Assembly (NCBI RefSeq): GCF_000407185.1
Contig: NZ_KE136481.1
Span: 389,136-453,135 of the forward strand
Direction: 5' to 3'
DNA: 64,000 bases
Origin: Enterococcus malodoratus ATCC 43197
Lineage (GTDB): Bacteria; Bacillota; Bacilli; Lactobacillales; Enterococcaceae
Below the pieces are notes generated by a model. The model searched no databases. It was not told the origin of the DNA and was given only the letters and a program-made list of their open reading frames with translations. How positions within the stretch are numbered: the first letter of the stretch is position 1; each line of letters opens with the position of its first letter. The translations under genes and the position numbers were made by a program. Positions 37,929 through 47,384 of the stretch are shown here, piece by piece.

Positions 37929-40007
37929 TTATTTTTGTACTGTTTCTTCGTAATCACCATTGATACAAACAACTTGCTTGCCACCTTTGACTTTTTTCTC
38001 TACCAGATAACCATCACATTTTGGACAATTTCGGCCGACAGGCTTATCCCAAGATGTAAAATCACAATCCGGATATCTCGAACATCCATAGAACAAGCGA
38101 TTCTTCTTCGACTTACGCTCAACAACTTGTCCTTTGTGACAAACTGGACATTCCACACCAATTTCTTTAATAATCGGTTTCGTATTGCGACAATCTGGAA
38201 AGTTGCTACATGCGTAGAATTTCCCATAACGTCCCAATTTAATAACCATCGGATGACCACAAACATCACAATCAAAACCAGCAGGTTCATCTTTGATTTG
38301 AATCTTTTCTATTCCCTCTTCGGCCTTTTCTAATTCTACCGCGAACGGTTTATAGAATCGATCGACCACTTTAGTCCATTCTTCTTTACCATCTTCAACT
38401 TTATCTAGATCATTTTCCATCTCAGCAGTAAAATTGACGTCAACGATTTGTGGGAAGAAGTCGACAATTAAATTATTGACGATTTCTCCAAGTTCAGTTG
38501 GTTCGAAACGTCGTTGCGTTAATTTCACATAATAACGACGTTGGATCGTATCTAACGTCGGCGCGTAAGTAGACGGCCGGCCAACACCATTTTCTTCCAA
38601 TGTCTTAATCAGTGTAGCTTCACTAAATCGTGCAGGAGGTTGAGTGAAATGTTGTTTTGGTTCGATATCAACAGACTGAACAATGTCACCCTTTTCAATA
38701 TCGGGTAAAACATTTTCTTTGTCTTCTTTTCCATCATCGCGACCTTCAATATAAACTTGCATAAACCCTTTAAATTTGATCTTTGAGCCATTAGCAATAA
38801 AGATTACACCATTTTGCTCCAAAGTCACTTTCATTGTATCGAGGATAGCTGCAGTCATTTGACTTGCAACGAATCTTGACCAGATCAACGTATAAAGTTT
38901 CAGTTGATCTTTATCCAAATACTGTTTCATTTCATCTGGTGTGCGCTGAACACTCGTTGGTCGAATTGCTTCATGGGCATCTTGTGACCCTTGCGGATTT
39001 TTCACCTTGCGTGCATGATGCTGGGAGAATTCTTTTCCGTATGTTTTTTCAATGAACTCTGCCGCTTCGGTCTTTGCTGTATCGGAAATTCTCGTTGAAT
39101 CTGTACGCATATAAGTAATCAGACCGACAGTCCCTTGTTTTCCAAGGGCAATTCCTTCATACAATTGTTGTGCTACCATCATTGTTTTTCTAGTTCGAAA
39201 ATTCAATTTCCGAGCGGATTCCTGTTGCATGTTACTTGTAGTAAATGGCAAGGCAGGGTTTCGTTTGCGTTCTTTTTTCTCAACTTTTGTTACTTCATAG
39301 TCTTTACCGTCAATTCTTGAAGTGATTTCCTTCACTGTTTCTGCGTTAGGTAATTTTTTCTTCTTGCCGTCTACTCCCCAGAAATTAGCCTTAAATTTCT
39401 TAGCCTTTTTCTTGAAGTTTCCATCAATGCTCCAGTATTCTTCTGGTACAAAATCACGTATTTCCTGTTCACGATCAATGATGATTTTCAGAGCAATTGA
39501 TTGAACACGTCCAGCACTTAATCCCTTCTTAATTTTTTTCCAAAGGATTGGCGAGATCGAATAACCAACCAAACGATCCAATGCTCTGCGCGCTTGTTGA
39601 GCGTCAACCAAAGAGACATCAATAGAACGAGGTTCTTTGAAGGCCGCCTTTACCGCATCTTTGGTAATTTCATTAAAGACCACGCGATTTTTATCTTCTA
39701 AGTCTAACCCTAATAAATAAGCAAGGTGCCAAGCGATTGCTTCCCCTTCTCTATCCGGGTCACTTGCGAGATAGACTTTTTGCGCTTTTTTCGCTGCTTG
39801 TTTCAAACTTTTGATAACGTCGCCTTTACCGCGAATTGAAATATAATGGGGTTCATAGTTGTTTTCAACATCGATTCCCATCTTACTTTTTGGTAGATCA
39901 CGAACATGCCCAACACTTGCAACCACCTTATAATTTCTTCCCAAATATTTTTCAATGGTCTTTGCTTTAGCGGGAGATTCTACGATAACTAGGTATTTAT
40001 AGGCCAA
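37929..40007 (-). CDS. topA: DNA topoisomerase I
   Basis: Relaxes negative supercoils by single-strand passage. It has 692 residues, with the TOPRIM motif [17 protein letters not shown] and Mg-binding [15 protein letters not shown], the catalytic Tyr in [14 protein letters not shown], and a C-terminal zinc-ribbon tail. Two ribbons have four cysteines (CDVC..CSNFPDC and CPVC..CSRYPDC); the third has only three (CPKC..C, then Gly where the last Cys is expected). The start is TTG at 40007, nine bases after AGGAGG, giving the usual [12 protein letters not shown]-terminus; the frame continues upstream without a site. Confidence 0.95.
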   Translation of the reverse strand: MAYKYLVIVESPAKAKTIEKYLGRNYKVVASVGHVRDLPKSKMGIDVENNYEPHYISIRGKGDVIKSLKQAAKKAQKVYLASDPDREGEAIAWHLAYLLGLDLEDKNRVVFNEITKDAVKAAFKEPRSIDVSLVDAQQARRALDRLVGYSISPILWKKIKKGLSAGRVQSIALKIIIDREQEIRDFVPEEYWSIDGNFKKKAKKFKANFWGVDGKKKKLPNAETVKEITSRIDGKDYEVTKVEKKERKRNPALPFTTSNMQQESARKLNFRTRKTMMVAQQLYEGIALGKQGTVGLITYMRTDSTRISDTAKTEAAEFIEKTYGKEFSQHHARKVKNPQGSQDAHEAIRPTSVQRTPDEMKQYLDKDQLKLYTLIWSRFVASQMTAAILDTMKVTLEQNGVIFIANGSKIKFKGFMQVYIEGRDDGKEDKENVLPDIEKGDIVQSVDIEPKQHFTQPPARFSEATLIKTLEENGVGRPSTYAPTLDTIQRRYYVKLTQRRFEPTELGEIVNNLIVDFFPQIVDVNFTAEMENDLDKVEDGKEEWTKVVDRFYKPFAVELEKAEEGIEKIQIKDEPAGFDCDVCGHPMVIKLGRYGKFYACSNFPDCRNTKPIIKEIGVECPVCHKGQVVERKSKKNRLFYGCSRYPDCDFTSWDKPVGRNCPKCDGYLVEKKVKGGKQVVCINGDYEETVQK

Positions 40008-40108
40008 ATGTTTTTGCCTCCTCAATTTTTTCTACTATTATATATCGGTAACTACTGACAAATCGTAGCCTATAATACGCTATTCAAATTTTGTTTGTCA
40101 AGTCAGGT

Positions 40109-40963
40109 CTAATGAATTTTCTTCCATAAATCGTATGAATCAAAAATATCTTGTGTTTTTTCTACACAAATTGCACCGTCTTGAATCAACTGATGACAAC
40201 CGCTAGAACGTCCATCCAAAATTGATCCTGGAACCACAAAAACGTCCTTACCATAGTCCAAGGCTTGCTGCGCAGTAATCAACGATCCGCTTCTCTTTTT
40301 CGCTTCTACTACTAACACACCTGTACTCAAACCGGCAATAATTCTATTGCGCATCGGAAAATGGAATTTTGCTGGTCGCGTACCATTGGGATATTCGCTC
40401 AAGACTAATTGGTGCTGACTCATCTCGATTTGTAAGTTCCCACTTGTTTTAGGATAACAAATATCTAAACCGGTTCCAACCACTCCGATCGTTTTTCCTT
40501 GATTACTAATAGCAAACTGATGAGCAAAACTATCAATTCCTTTTGCTAACCCACTAACAATAACAAATCCTCGTTTGGTTAGATCCGGCATCAGTTCCTG
40601 CAAAACATGATAACCATAATTCGTTGCGCCTCGAGCACCGACGATCGCCAACATCTCTCGTTTTAGTAACTGTAAATTACCTTTATAAAATAATACTATT
40701 GGCGGTGTTGGTACATGTCGTAGTACTTCAGGATAATCTTCATCTTCGATGGTAATGTATTGATGGGTAGAATCAATCTCCTGCAATCGATCGCTCGTCC
40801 ATTCATTCCAATCATTTGGTTTTGTTGTTTGTGCCAATAACCGCACTTCCAAACTATCAAATTGCCACCATTGATGTCTTTTGGCAAATTGATAAAGACG
40901 TTGCTTTCCAAAAGCGCCCAGACCTTTAGTTAATGATAAGTGTAAAAGAAATTTGTTTTTCAA
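40109..40963 (-). CDS. dprA: DNA processing protein DprA (Smf)
   Basis: Binds incoming single-stranded DNA and loads RecA in transformation. The 284-residue protein has an N-terminal SAM-like region and the Rossmann core with AIVGARGATNYG, IVSGLAKGIDSFAH, GTGLDICYP, FPMRNRIIAGLS and SGSLITAQQALDYGKDVFVVPGS. The C-terminal winged helix of larger homologues is absent, as is usual in lactic acid bacteria. I chose TTG at 40963, with AGAGGG seven bases upstream; the frame also reaches an ATG at 41002. Confidence 0.93.
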   Translation of the reverse strand: MKNKFLLHLSLTKGLGAFGKQRLYQFAKRHQWWQFDSLEVRLLAQTTKPNDWNEWTSDRLQEIDSTHQYITIEDEDYPEVLRHVPTPPIVLFYKGNLQLLKREMLAIVGARGATNYGYHVLQELMPDLTKRGFVIVSGLAKGIDSFAHQFAISNQGKTIGVVGTGLDICYPKTSGNLQIEMSQHQLVLSEYPNGTRPAKFHFPMRNRIIAGLSTGVLVVEAKKRSGSLITAQQALDYGKDVFVVPGSILDGRSSGCHQLIQDGAICVEKTQDIFDSYDLWKKIH

Positions 40964-41023
40964 AAATATCCCTCTTTCTAGTCCTTTATCAAAAAGATAC
41001 ATAAAAAAGAAGGATATTATTTT

Positions 41024-41791
41024 TTATTTATATTTAATTGGAGCAAAAGTTTTTCTATGAATAGGTAAGACCCCTTGATCTTCTATGGCTTGTAAATGTT
41101 CTTTGGTTCCATAACCTGCATTTTTGGAAAAGCCATATGCCGGATATTTATCACCATAGTTGGTCATCCACTCATCTCGATATACTTTCGCTACGATACT
41201 TGCAGCCGCGATCGATACGGATTTAGCATCGCCTTTAATTATTTTTTCTTGCGGCAAGCCATTATCTAAAGCCATCGCATCAATTAACAAACAATCTGGT
41301 GCAATCTCTAGCTGATCAATGGCACGTTGCATAGCAACCTTCGTAGCCTGATAAATATTCAATTGATCGATTTCTTCCGCGGTGGCTTCGCCGATACCGA
41401 TTGCGCGTGCATTTTTTTTAATCTCAGCAACAAGTTCTTCCCGCTTTTGCACCGAAAGCTGCTTTGAATCATTCAATCCCAAGATAGTATGTTCATCATT
41501 TAAGATAACCGCAGCAGCTACTACCGGTCCAGCTAATGGGCCACGCCCCACCTCGTCAATGCCACAAATTGCACGAAAACCCTCTTCCTTTTTTTCTTTT
41601 TCGAAAAGAGACATCTCCTCGTATTTCTCTGCCAAAGCAGCCTGTCTATCTTGTTTTTTTTGCCATTGAGCTATTGCTAGTTGTACACCTTTGCGCTCAT
41701 CTTGTCTAAATTCTTTCAAACGAGGATCATTCGAAGAAATAATCTTTTTTAGTTCCATTTTAACAGCACTAATCGATAATTTTTCCATCAT
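41024..41791 (-). CDS. rnhB: Ribonuclease HII
   Basis: Cuts RNA in RNA-DNA hybrids, mainly single ribonucleotides misplaced in DNA. The 255 residues include an N-terminal extension of about 70 residues typical of Firmicutes RnhB and the catalytic core [21 protein letters not shown] (Asp-Glu pair), LLIDAMAL (Asp) and [21 protein letters not shown] (Asp). The ATG at 41791 overlaps the rbgA stop codon by three bases (ATGA arrangement), so translation is coupled. Confidence 0.96.
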   Translation of the reverse strand: MMEKLSISAVKMELKKIISSNDPRLKEFRQDERKGVQLAIAQWQKKQDRQAALAEKYEEMSLFEKEKKEEGFRAICGIDEVGRGPLAGPVVAAAVILNDEHTILGLNDSKQLSVQKREELVAEIKKNARAIGIGEATAEEIDQLNIYQATKVAMQRAIDQLEIAPDCLLIDAMALDNGLPQEKIIKGDAKSVSIAAASIVAKVYRDEWMTNYGDKYPAYGFSKNAGYGTKEHLQAIEDQGVLPIHRKTFAPIKYK

Positions 41792-42636
41792 TCACTTAGC
41801 TCCTCAAAACGATCCAAGGTATAGCGTCCCAATTTTCCTTGTCGTAACTCAAGAATCAACATTTCACTTGCACGCTCATAATCATCCCTAAAACCGCGTT
41901 TCTCAGAAATTAGCATTAATAATTCTGGAAAGTCCAAAAATAAGTCCTCATTAGTTAATTTGTAACGATCCTTTAATTGCTCTGGATAATAGCGGCAAAA
42001 AATTTCTAACTGATAAAGAGCCAAATCATCTAAATGTAAAAGATCATCTTTAATGGCACCAGTTAATGCTAATTTTTTACCGACAGCAGGGTCCTCGAAT
42101 TTAGGCCATAAGATTCCTGGCGTATCCAATAGCTCTAGTTGGGTCCCAAAACGAAGCCATTGTTGTCCTTTTGTGACCCCTGGTCGATTGCCAGTACTTG
42201 CAATTTTTTTTCCGGCTAAGTGATTAAGTAAAGTAGATTTGCCTACATTAGGAATCCCTAAAACCATTGCACGAATAGCTCTTGGTTTTACTCCCCTGTC
42301 TTTATCTCTGGCAATTTTCTCTGCCAATACTTTTTTACTAGCTGGAACAATCTGTTTTACACTCTTATCATCCTTGGCCGTCAGTGCAAGGACTTGATGA
42401 CCCTGATCACGAAAATAATTGAGCCACTGATTGGTTTGATTTATATCAGCCAAATCCGATTTATTCAAAAGTATTAAACGTGGCTTTTGTTGTACAATTT
42501 GATCTAGCATTGGATTGCGTGACGATAAGGGTAAGCGAGCATCAATTAATTCAAAAACAATGTCAACAAATTTTAGTTTTTCAGAAACTTCTCGTCTTGC
42601 TTTAGCCATATGGCCTGGAAACCATTGAATCGTCAT
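41788..42636 (-). CDS. rbgA: Ribosome biogenesis GTPase RbgA (YlqF)
   Basis: GTPase needed for late assembly of the 50S subunit. The 282-residue protein has circularly permuted GTPase motifs: G4 LNKSDL before G1 [14 protein letters not shown] and G3 [10 protein letters not shown], followed by the C-terminal helical ribosome-binding domain. ATG at 42636 follows AAAGGAGTGG. It is the last core chromosomal gene: the integrated element begins within 100 bases upstream of it, so its normal upstream promoter may have been displaced. Confidence 0.96.
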   Translation of the reverse strand: MTIQWFPGHMAKARREVSEKLKFVDIVFELIDARLPLSSRNPMLDQIVQQKPRLILLNKSDLADINQTNQWLNYFRDQGHQVLALTAKDDKSVKQIVPASKKVLAEKIARDKDRGVKPRAIRAMVLGIPNVGKSTLLNHLAGKKIASTGNRPGVTKGQQWLRFGTQLELLDTPGILWPKFEDPAVGKKLALTGAIKDDLLHLDDLALYQLEIFCRYYPEQLKDRYKLTNEDLFLDFPELLMLISEKRGFRDDYERASEMLILELRQGKLGRYTLDRFEELSE

Positions 42637-42660
42637 ATTATTAAGTCCACTCCTTTCATA

Positions 42661-42731
42661 TCAAGGTTTTAAAGGCCTTGACTCATAAAATTTTAGGTAA
42701 AATACTTCGCATGGGACAAACATGGGACAAT
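42661..42731. repeat. Element boundary: inverted repeat and tandem integrase-arm-like repeats
   Basis: Between the rbgA ribosome site and the integrase stop lie TCAAGG-N9-CCTTGA (42661-42681) and then two direct copies of CATGGGACAA spaced by one base (42711-42731 region), ending at the integrase stop codon. Short direct repeats next to integrase genes are commonly arm-type binding sites in Gram-positive integrative elements, and the palindrome is a candidate core attachment site. The other end of the element is outside the window, so the att core cannot be confirmed. Confidence 0.5.
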
Positions 42732-44255
42732 TTAAAGATTGCCCTTCAACACCAGATTGTTTCCATACGTTATCTTGTAACCTAGTATCTTTCGCATTTT
42801 ACCATAAATTGTTTCAATATCAAATGCTTGCCATTCTTCACTCAAATCACTAATCATCTTCTGAATAATGTTATTCTTTAAGTGTCTAGTTTGGTATTCG
42901 GGGGGAATTCCTAAAGCTCTTTTAAAATCTTCGAGAGTAAACTCGATTACATCTTTATCTATATTTTCTCTCAAAATCTTATTGAGCCTAGTTGAATACT
43001 CGCTACAGAAAACCTCCGGATAAAAATCAAGTGGATTGTCTTTATCTAGCCAGTGATCAAGAGCATTTACAATTCGTGTTGTACCTTTATTTGAAGTTTG
43101 AGCATAAACGTTCATTGTAGTTCTCAAATCTGTATGTCCCACATGAGATTGGATTGATTTTGGATCAACCCCCTCACTATCCTTTAAGTAAGTAATATTA
43201 ATAAACCTAAAAGAGTGAGGAGTTATATTTTTAACCCACTTAAACCCATACTTACTTTCGCAGTTTTCTCTTAAATCATCTTGAATCCTATGAATAAACG
43301 TTCGGTAGGATTTGGAAGTAACTGGCGCACCGTTTAACGTTCTAAATATTGAGTCTGTTTGGACATATGATTTCCAAGGCTTTATTTGATATCTCTTATC
43401 TAGCTGTTTGCTTTTTTCCATAGATGCAATTAAACTTTTCAAAGCTACCTGGGACAATCCGACTATCCGTTCAGATTCTTCTGTTTTTGGCGGGCCATAC
43501 TCAAATTTTCCTTTGCCAGTTTGAACTAGATTTTTTGTGACTGTTATTCTCCGATTTTCAAAATCGACATCATCTACTGTTAAAGCTCCTGCCTCTCCAA
43601 TTCGAAGTCCAGTATTCACTAAGAACAAAGTAAGATGGTAATAAACTGGATTCACCGATTTCTTAACCTCTGTTAGGAAAGCATTTAGCTCATGTGGTTC
43701 GAGATATTTTAACTTTCTTCTTATTTTGGGTTCCATTTTCTTTTCTCGAGGTAAATTCAACTCGACAACAGACATGGGAGAATAAACTAAAATACGCTGT
43801 TTTACTGCATATCGAAAAATTTTATTTAAGGTACTCTTAATATGAATCATTGTAGAATATGAACTATCGTATTTTTTTTGATAATCAGTTAACAATTTTT
43901 CGAGTAATAATGGCGTGATACTTTCAACTAAAACGTCACCATCAATTAATTCATTCACTCTTCGAATCACTAAAATTTCTCGTTCTACTGTTCTTTCATT
44001 AACTCCGACTCGCCAATGCTCAAGCCATTTTTCTACAAGTTGAGAGAAACGTAATATTCTATCTGGTTGGGCATATTCATATTCTTCTAAAATTCGATCA
44101 ATCTTGTCTTCTAATTCACGTTCAGCATTTCTTTGAGCCTTCCGAGTGCTGCCAGAATAAGTCAGAGTAATTTTCGTTCTCTTTCCAGTTAAAGGATTAG
44201 TATATCGGCTAATACATTGATAATTTCCACTTGGTAATTTTACATGTGATGCCAT
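42732..44255 (-). CDS. Tyrosine integrase with extra C-terminal winged-helix-like domain
   Basis: Site-specific recombinase of an integrative element, 507 residues (Tn916 Int has about 405). The N-terminal part (ASHVKLPSGNYQCISRY) looks like an AP2-type arm-binding domain; residues 65-170 form the core-binding SAM-like domain. The catalytic residues are all present: Arg in NTGLRIGEAGAL, Lys in PPKTEESERIV, HSFR in ITPHSFRFINIT, and His plus Tyr in HVGHTDLRTTMNVY. Residues 439-507 (FTLEDFKRALGIPPEYQ to the end) form an added domain that reads like the winged helix of Rep_3 plasmid initiators. ATG at 44255 follows AGGAGTG. Confidence 0.92.
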   Translation of the reverse strand: MASHVKLPSGNYQCISRYTNPLTGKRTKITLTYSGSTRKAQRNAERELEDKIDRILEEYEYAQPDRILRFSQLVEKWLEHWRVGVNERTVEREILVIRRVNELIDGDVLVESITPLLLEKLLTDYQKKYDSSYSTMIHIKSTLNKIFRYAVKQRILVYSPMSVVELNLPREKKMEPKIRRKLKYLEPHELNAFLTEVKKSVNPVYYHLTLFLVNTGLRIGEAGALTVDDVDFENRRITVTKNLVQTGKGKFEYGPPKTEESERIVGLSQVALKSLIASMEKSKQLDKRYQIKPWKSYVQTDSIFRTLNGAPVTSKSYRTFIHRIQDDLRENCESKYGFKWVKNITPHSFRFINITYLKDSEGVDPKSIQSHVGHTDLRTTMNVYAQTSNKGTTRIVNALDHWLDKDNPLDFYPEVFCSEYSTRLNKILRENIDKDVIEFTLEDFKRALGIPPEYQTRHLKNNIIQKMISDLSEEWQAFDIETIYGKMRKILGYKITYGNNLVLKGNL

Positions 44256-44357
44256 CTCAAATCACTCCTATAAGTTGGTGTGATATTGATTGTAAAAACA
44301 TGTAATAGTTCTCCTCCAGTCACTATTTTATCACACCAACTTTCTTTTAACAGCGAC

Positions 44358-44720
44358 TTAACGGTAATTGGTTCTTTGCTTATATTTCAAAAATTCATGA
44401 AATCCATTAATATTTATCCAAACCAATTTTGGAGTCGGGTTGATGACGTATTTTCTAAAATCCCTACTTCTTCTCATCTCCATCAACCAATGACTCAGCG
44501 TATTGACATTCAGATGTTCATATCTTTTCATTAACCCTTTTTTGTTAGTCCATTCGGTCTCTAACTCTTCATCTTTAGTAAGTTTCATCAGAAAGTTCAA
44601 TTCCTTCCTATTTAAATAGTACATACTATACACAAATAAATTGCCTTCCTGTTTCTTTTTTAGGCAATCAGAATCAATTCGAAAGTATTCTAATCTATCA
44701 GCTGCTCTGCCAAAGCACAT
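44358..44720 (-). CDS. Excisionase-like DNA-binding protein
   Basis: A 120-residue basic protein next to the integrase. Its C-terminal 75 residues have a helix-turn-helix-like layout (NKKGLMKRYEHLNVNTLSHW, then a wing with VWININGFHEFLKYKQR) of the kind seen in excisionases of Gram-positive ICEs. Position between the Orf8-like gene and int matches xis of Tn916, though the protein is longer than Tn916 Xis (67 aa). ATG at 44720 follows a strong GGGGGGAGGTGA. Assignment as excisionase rests mainly on context. Confidence 0.6.
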   Translation of the reverse strand: MCFGRAADRLEYFRIDSDCLKKKQEGNLFVYSMYYLNRKELNFLMKLTKDEELETEWTNKKGLMKRYEHLNVNTLSHWLMEMRRSRDFRKYVINPTPKLVWININGFHEFLKYKQRTNYR

Positions 44721-44979
44721 AGGAATTTCACCTCCCCCCAGTAATGGCGGGCCAATTTGATTACGGAAGTCTCATTATTGTAGTCATGATTTTCATATTA
44801 AACTTGTCGCTCAAAGGATAACCTTGTCATGGCGTAACTAGAAAATCGTAATCTACTTGTACTGATAGATTTACTATTCACTTGTCAAAGAGCGTTAGGC
44901 TATTTTCAGCCTATGGAAATCCTTTATTTTAAACTGATAAAAAACTTCCATAGAATGAAAAGGAAAGGGAAAAAATACT
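44721..44979. other. Non-coding gap in the element's regulatory end
   Basis: About 260 bases between the excisionase-like and Orf8-like genes. It holds a small hairpin AGGCTATTTTCAGCCT (near 44897-44914). I see no convincing gene. A promoter for the xis-int pair is expected here. Confidence 0.4.
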
Positions 44980-45222
44980 TTAACGAGTTGTGTCAAATTC
45001 AAGTATCTTCTCAATCAATTTCGTTTCCAGTTGTCTACGCATATATTCATCTACGTACATAACCATTCCTTTTTCTTCTTCATAGACAGGTTTCATAGCT
45101 AATCGTGAAATATAATTTTGATATTTTGACAGAACGATGGACATGGCGATTGAATCACCAGAGACTGCGGCTTCAATAGTAGCTACTGGTATAAACGGTA
45201 TATATCGTTTATTTTGCTTCAT
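44980..45222 (-). CDS. Tn916 Orf8-like helix-turn-helix protein
   Basis: An 80-residue protein similar in length and pattern to Orf8 of Tn916: an N-terminal VATIEAAVSGDSIAMSIVLSKYQNYISRLAM helix pair, then VDEYMRRQLETKLIEKIL. In Tn916, orf7 and orf8 are regulatory genes read through after tetracycline induction and promote excision and transfer. The start is ATG at 45222 (GGGTGGAATTT upstream); the reading frame also has a GTG at 45231. It overlaps the 3' end of the sigma-factor gene by 14 bases. Confidence 0.8.
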   Translation of the reverse strand: MKQNKRYIPFIPVATIEAAVSGDSIAMSIVLSKYQNYISRLAMKPVYEEEKGMVMYVDEYMRRQLETKLIEKILEFDTTR

Positions 45223-45637
45223 AAATTCCACCCAAATACTTTCCTAACTCTTCCAATGCCACTTGTCTTTGGTACCAAACACTACCAAGACTTTTTCCAA
45301 TAATAATGCCAATTTCCCGATCATTGAGACCGATGAAGAAGGACATCAAAATGATTTCTTGTCTTAGACTAGGTAATGCTACAATCGCATTTGCCAGCTC
45401 CTCATTAGAAATAAAGATTTTCATACCTAGGACAGTAAAACTTCCATTACTATTTAAATTTGGTTCCGAATAATAAAACTCTGTTCCTAAGCCTTCACGC
45501 TCTAATATTTCCATTGAGATTTGGCGTTGGCGAAATCTAGCGTACTTCTTTTGAATATTTAATGCCTCATTGCGGACTACTTTCTTACAAAAACTGTCAA
45601 ATGCATGTCGAATGTGGGTTTCTTCTGAGTCGCCCAT
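45209..45637 (-). CDS. Tn916 Orf7-like sigma-70 family factor
   Basis: A 142-residue small sigma factor. The C-terminal region LPSLRQEIILMSFFIGLNDREIGIIIGKSLGSVWYQRQVALEEL is a sigma region-4 helix-turn-helix, as in Orf7 of Tn916 and other ECF-like ICE regulators; the N-terminal half keeps the family phrase AFDSFCKKVVRNEALNI. I chose ATG at 45637 because GAGGAGGAG directly precedes it. It would direct expression of the conjugation or excision genes. Upstream (minus strand) lies a hairpin followed by T, a possible attenuator. Confidence 0.82.
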   Translation of the reverse strand: MGDSEETHIRHAFDSFCKKVVRNEALNIQKKYARFRQRQISMEILEREGLGTEFYYSEPNLNSNGSFTVLGMKIFISNEELANAIVALPSLRQEIILMSFFIGLNDREIGIIIGKSLGSVWYQRQVALEELGKYLGGIYEAK

Positions 45638-46193
45638 AAAATTCTCCTCCTCAAAAAATTCATTCAACTCGTTTTACTTCTATCCCTTTCCATTATTACT
45701 ACAATCTGGGAGTGAGCATTTTTCGAAAAAAGACAAATTTTTTTAAAATAAAAAAGGCATACAGACAAAAACTGTCTATACACCTCGCAAGCGTTCTGAA
45801 CGGATATAATGATTGAAGCTTAGCTTATTAGCCAGGTTGACCTTTAACAAGATAAAGAATTAATCTTCTTTACTACCTAGTAGCTTTACAATAGATTTTT
45901 CTGCCAAAGGTAACTTATTTGCCAATAGTTGAGCCTCCAACCACGACAAACGAGAGATGTTTCCATATACACCTTATGAATCAATCGTTATATATATTTA
46001 TAGATAGATTTTTGTAGTGTACTGTAATAAATGTTTTCTACAATTACCATTAGAAAGCAGAAATTCTCATATCTATTCTCCACAGAACACCCAATACTTG
46101 CTCTGATTTAGAGAGTTATAAGTACTAAAATTTCGATTTTTAAGTAATTCTTAGTACTATTTTCCTGCTAAAAATAGTGAATTGAAGAAAATG
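45638..46193. other. Non-coding stretch with attenuator-like hairpin
   Basis: About 550 bases without an intact gene. On the minus strand a hairpin ATAGACAG-TTTTT-CTGTCTGTAT type (45750-45775) followed by CCTTTTTTATTTT lies about 120 bases before the sigma-factor gene and may be an attenuator or the terminator of cargo transcripts. A short coding-like remnant lies at 45860-45973. The Tn916 orf9 repressor expected near here is not recognisable. Confidence 0.45.
45860..45973 (-). pseudogene. Short coding-like remnant, unassigned
   Basis: A minus-strand stretch of about 37 codons ends in a normal-looking protein tail (SWLEAQLLANKLPLAEKSIV, then KLLGSKED and stop). An in-frame stop lies directly upstream, and there is no start or ribosome site, so it may be the 3' end of a deleted gene. 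It could also be chance. The family is not recognised. Confidence 0.35.
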
Positions 46194-46574
46194 CTATTTC
46201 TTATTATTGACAAAAACAGCTACTATTAACATCGAAATTACTGTGAATGCTATCATCATCCAGACTTGGATTTGAAAATTAGTTGTCGTTGCAACGATTA
46301 ACGACAATCCAATGGGACCTCCAATTTGATGCATTGTATTTGTTACACCACTAGCAATACCGGCCAATTCATCAGGTGCTTCATAAACGCCTGCTGAGGT
46401 CACAGGGGCCAAGATTAACCCTTACCTAACCCTAGAATGACCATTGGAACAAAGATGGTTTGCCAATAGCCATTGGCCGGATTTGAGATGGCAAGTAGAA
46501 ATAACCCTATAGCTAATATTATTTCACCGGATAGCAACACCTTATTGTTCCCAAATTTTCCAGTTAGCTTCGGC
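46194..46574 (-). pseudogene. MFS (DHA2-type) drug exporter, C-terminal fragment with frameshift
   Basis: Remnant of a 14-helix-type major facilitator exporter. From 46574 it reads PKLTGKFGNNKVLLSG and two membrane helices to VILGLGKG, where a stop appears; in the next frame the sequence continues LILAPVTSAGVYEAPDELAG and three more hydrophobic parts to the normal end. One missing T near 46413 explains the break. At its upstream side it is cut by IS1216 at 46575. A fragment that may be its N-terminus lies across the insertion (47385-47501), but the middle of the gene is gone. Not functional. Confidence 0.85.
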
Positions 46575-47384
46575 GGTTCTGTTGCAAAGTTTTCTGATAA
46601 ACTGATTTTAAGGTAAAATGAATGGAAAAGATAGCTTGGAGGAATCAAGATAGATCATTTTAAAGGCAAGCAATTTCAGAAAGATGTGATTATTGTCGCC
46701 GTAGGCTACTACCTTCGGTATAATCTTAGCTATCGTGACGTCCAAGAAATCCTATATGACCGTGGCATTAACGTTTCTCACACCACCATCTACCGCTGGG
46801 TACAGGAATATGGAAAACTACTTTACACTATTTGGAAAAAGAAAAATAAACAATCCTTCTATTCGTGGAAGATGGATGAGACCTATATTAAAATCAAAGG
46901 GAAATGGCACTATCTTTATCGAGCAATCGATGCAGATGGTTTAACCTTGGATATTTGGTTACGTAAAAAACGGGACACACAAGCAGCCTATGCTTTTCTT
47001 AAGCTGTTAGTGAAGCAGTTTGATGAACCGAAGGTTGTAGTCACAGATAAAGCCCCCTCTATTACAAGTGCCTTTAAGAAACTAAAAGAATACGGCTTTT
47101 ATCAAGGGACAGAACATCGTACCATTAAATACCTGAATAATTTGATTGAACAAGACCATCGTCCAGTAAAGAGACGCAATAAATTCTATCGAAGTTTACG
47201 CACTGCCTCTACCACGATTAAAGGCATGGAAGCCATCCGAGGATTATATAAGAAAACCCGAAAAGAAGGCACTCTCTTCGGGTTTTCGGTCTGTACTGAA
47301 ATCAAGGTATTATTGGGAATCCCAGCTTAAATCATAGATACCGTAAGGGATTTTATTCTTTATTTAAAACTTTGCAACAGAACC
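46575..47384 (+). mobile_element. IS1216 (IS6/IS26 family), copy 1
   Basis: An 810-base insertion sequence bounded by GGTTCTGTTGCAAAGTTTT and its inverse AAAACTTTGCAACAGAACC. It contains one transposase frame whose ATG has become ATA. The flanks (ending TTCGGC and beginning AAAAAT) show no eight-base target duplication, as expected if adjacent DNA was deleted or the copy arose by recombination. By eye it is otherwise identical to copy 2 at 57191-58000 and in the same orientation. Confidence 0.95.
46650..47330 (+). pseudogene. IS1216 transposase with start codon ATG changed to ATA
   Basis: DDE transposase of the IS6 family: helix-turn-helix at the N-terminus (RDVQEILYDRGINVSHTTIY), then the DDE core with Asp in WKMDETYIKIKG, Asp in VVTDKAPS and Glu in NLIEQDHRPVKRR. 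The intact copy starts with ATG at the position equivalent to 46650-46652, which here reads ATA, while the ribosome site GGAGGAATCAAG is unchanged. The body of the frame (226 codons) is undamaged. Expression would depend on weak ATA initiation or a later start. Confidence 0.85.

Noticed and set aside
42711..42731. The tandem CATGGGACAA repeats as a CRISPR-like array
   Set aside because: There are only two 10-base copies with no spacers and no cas genes; arm-type integrase sites fit better.
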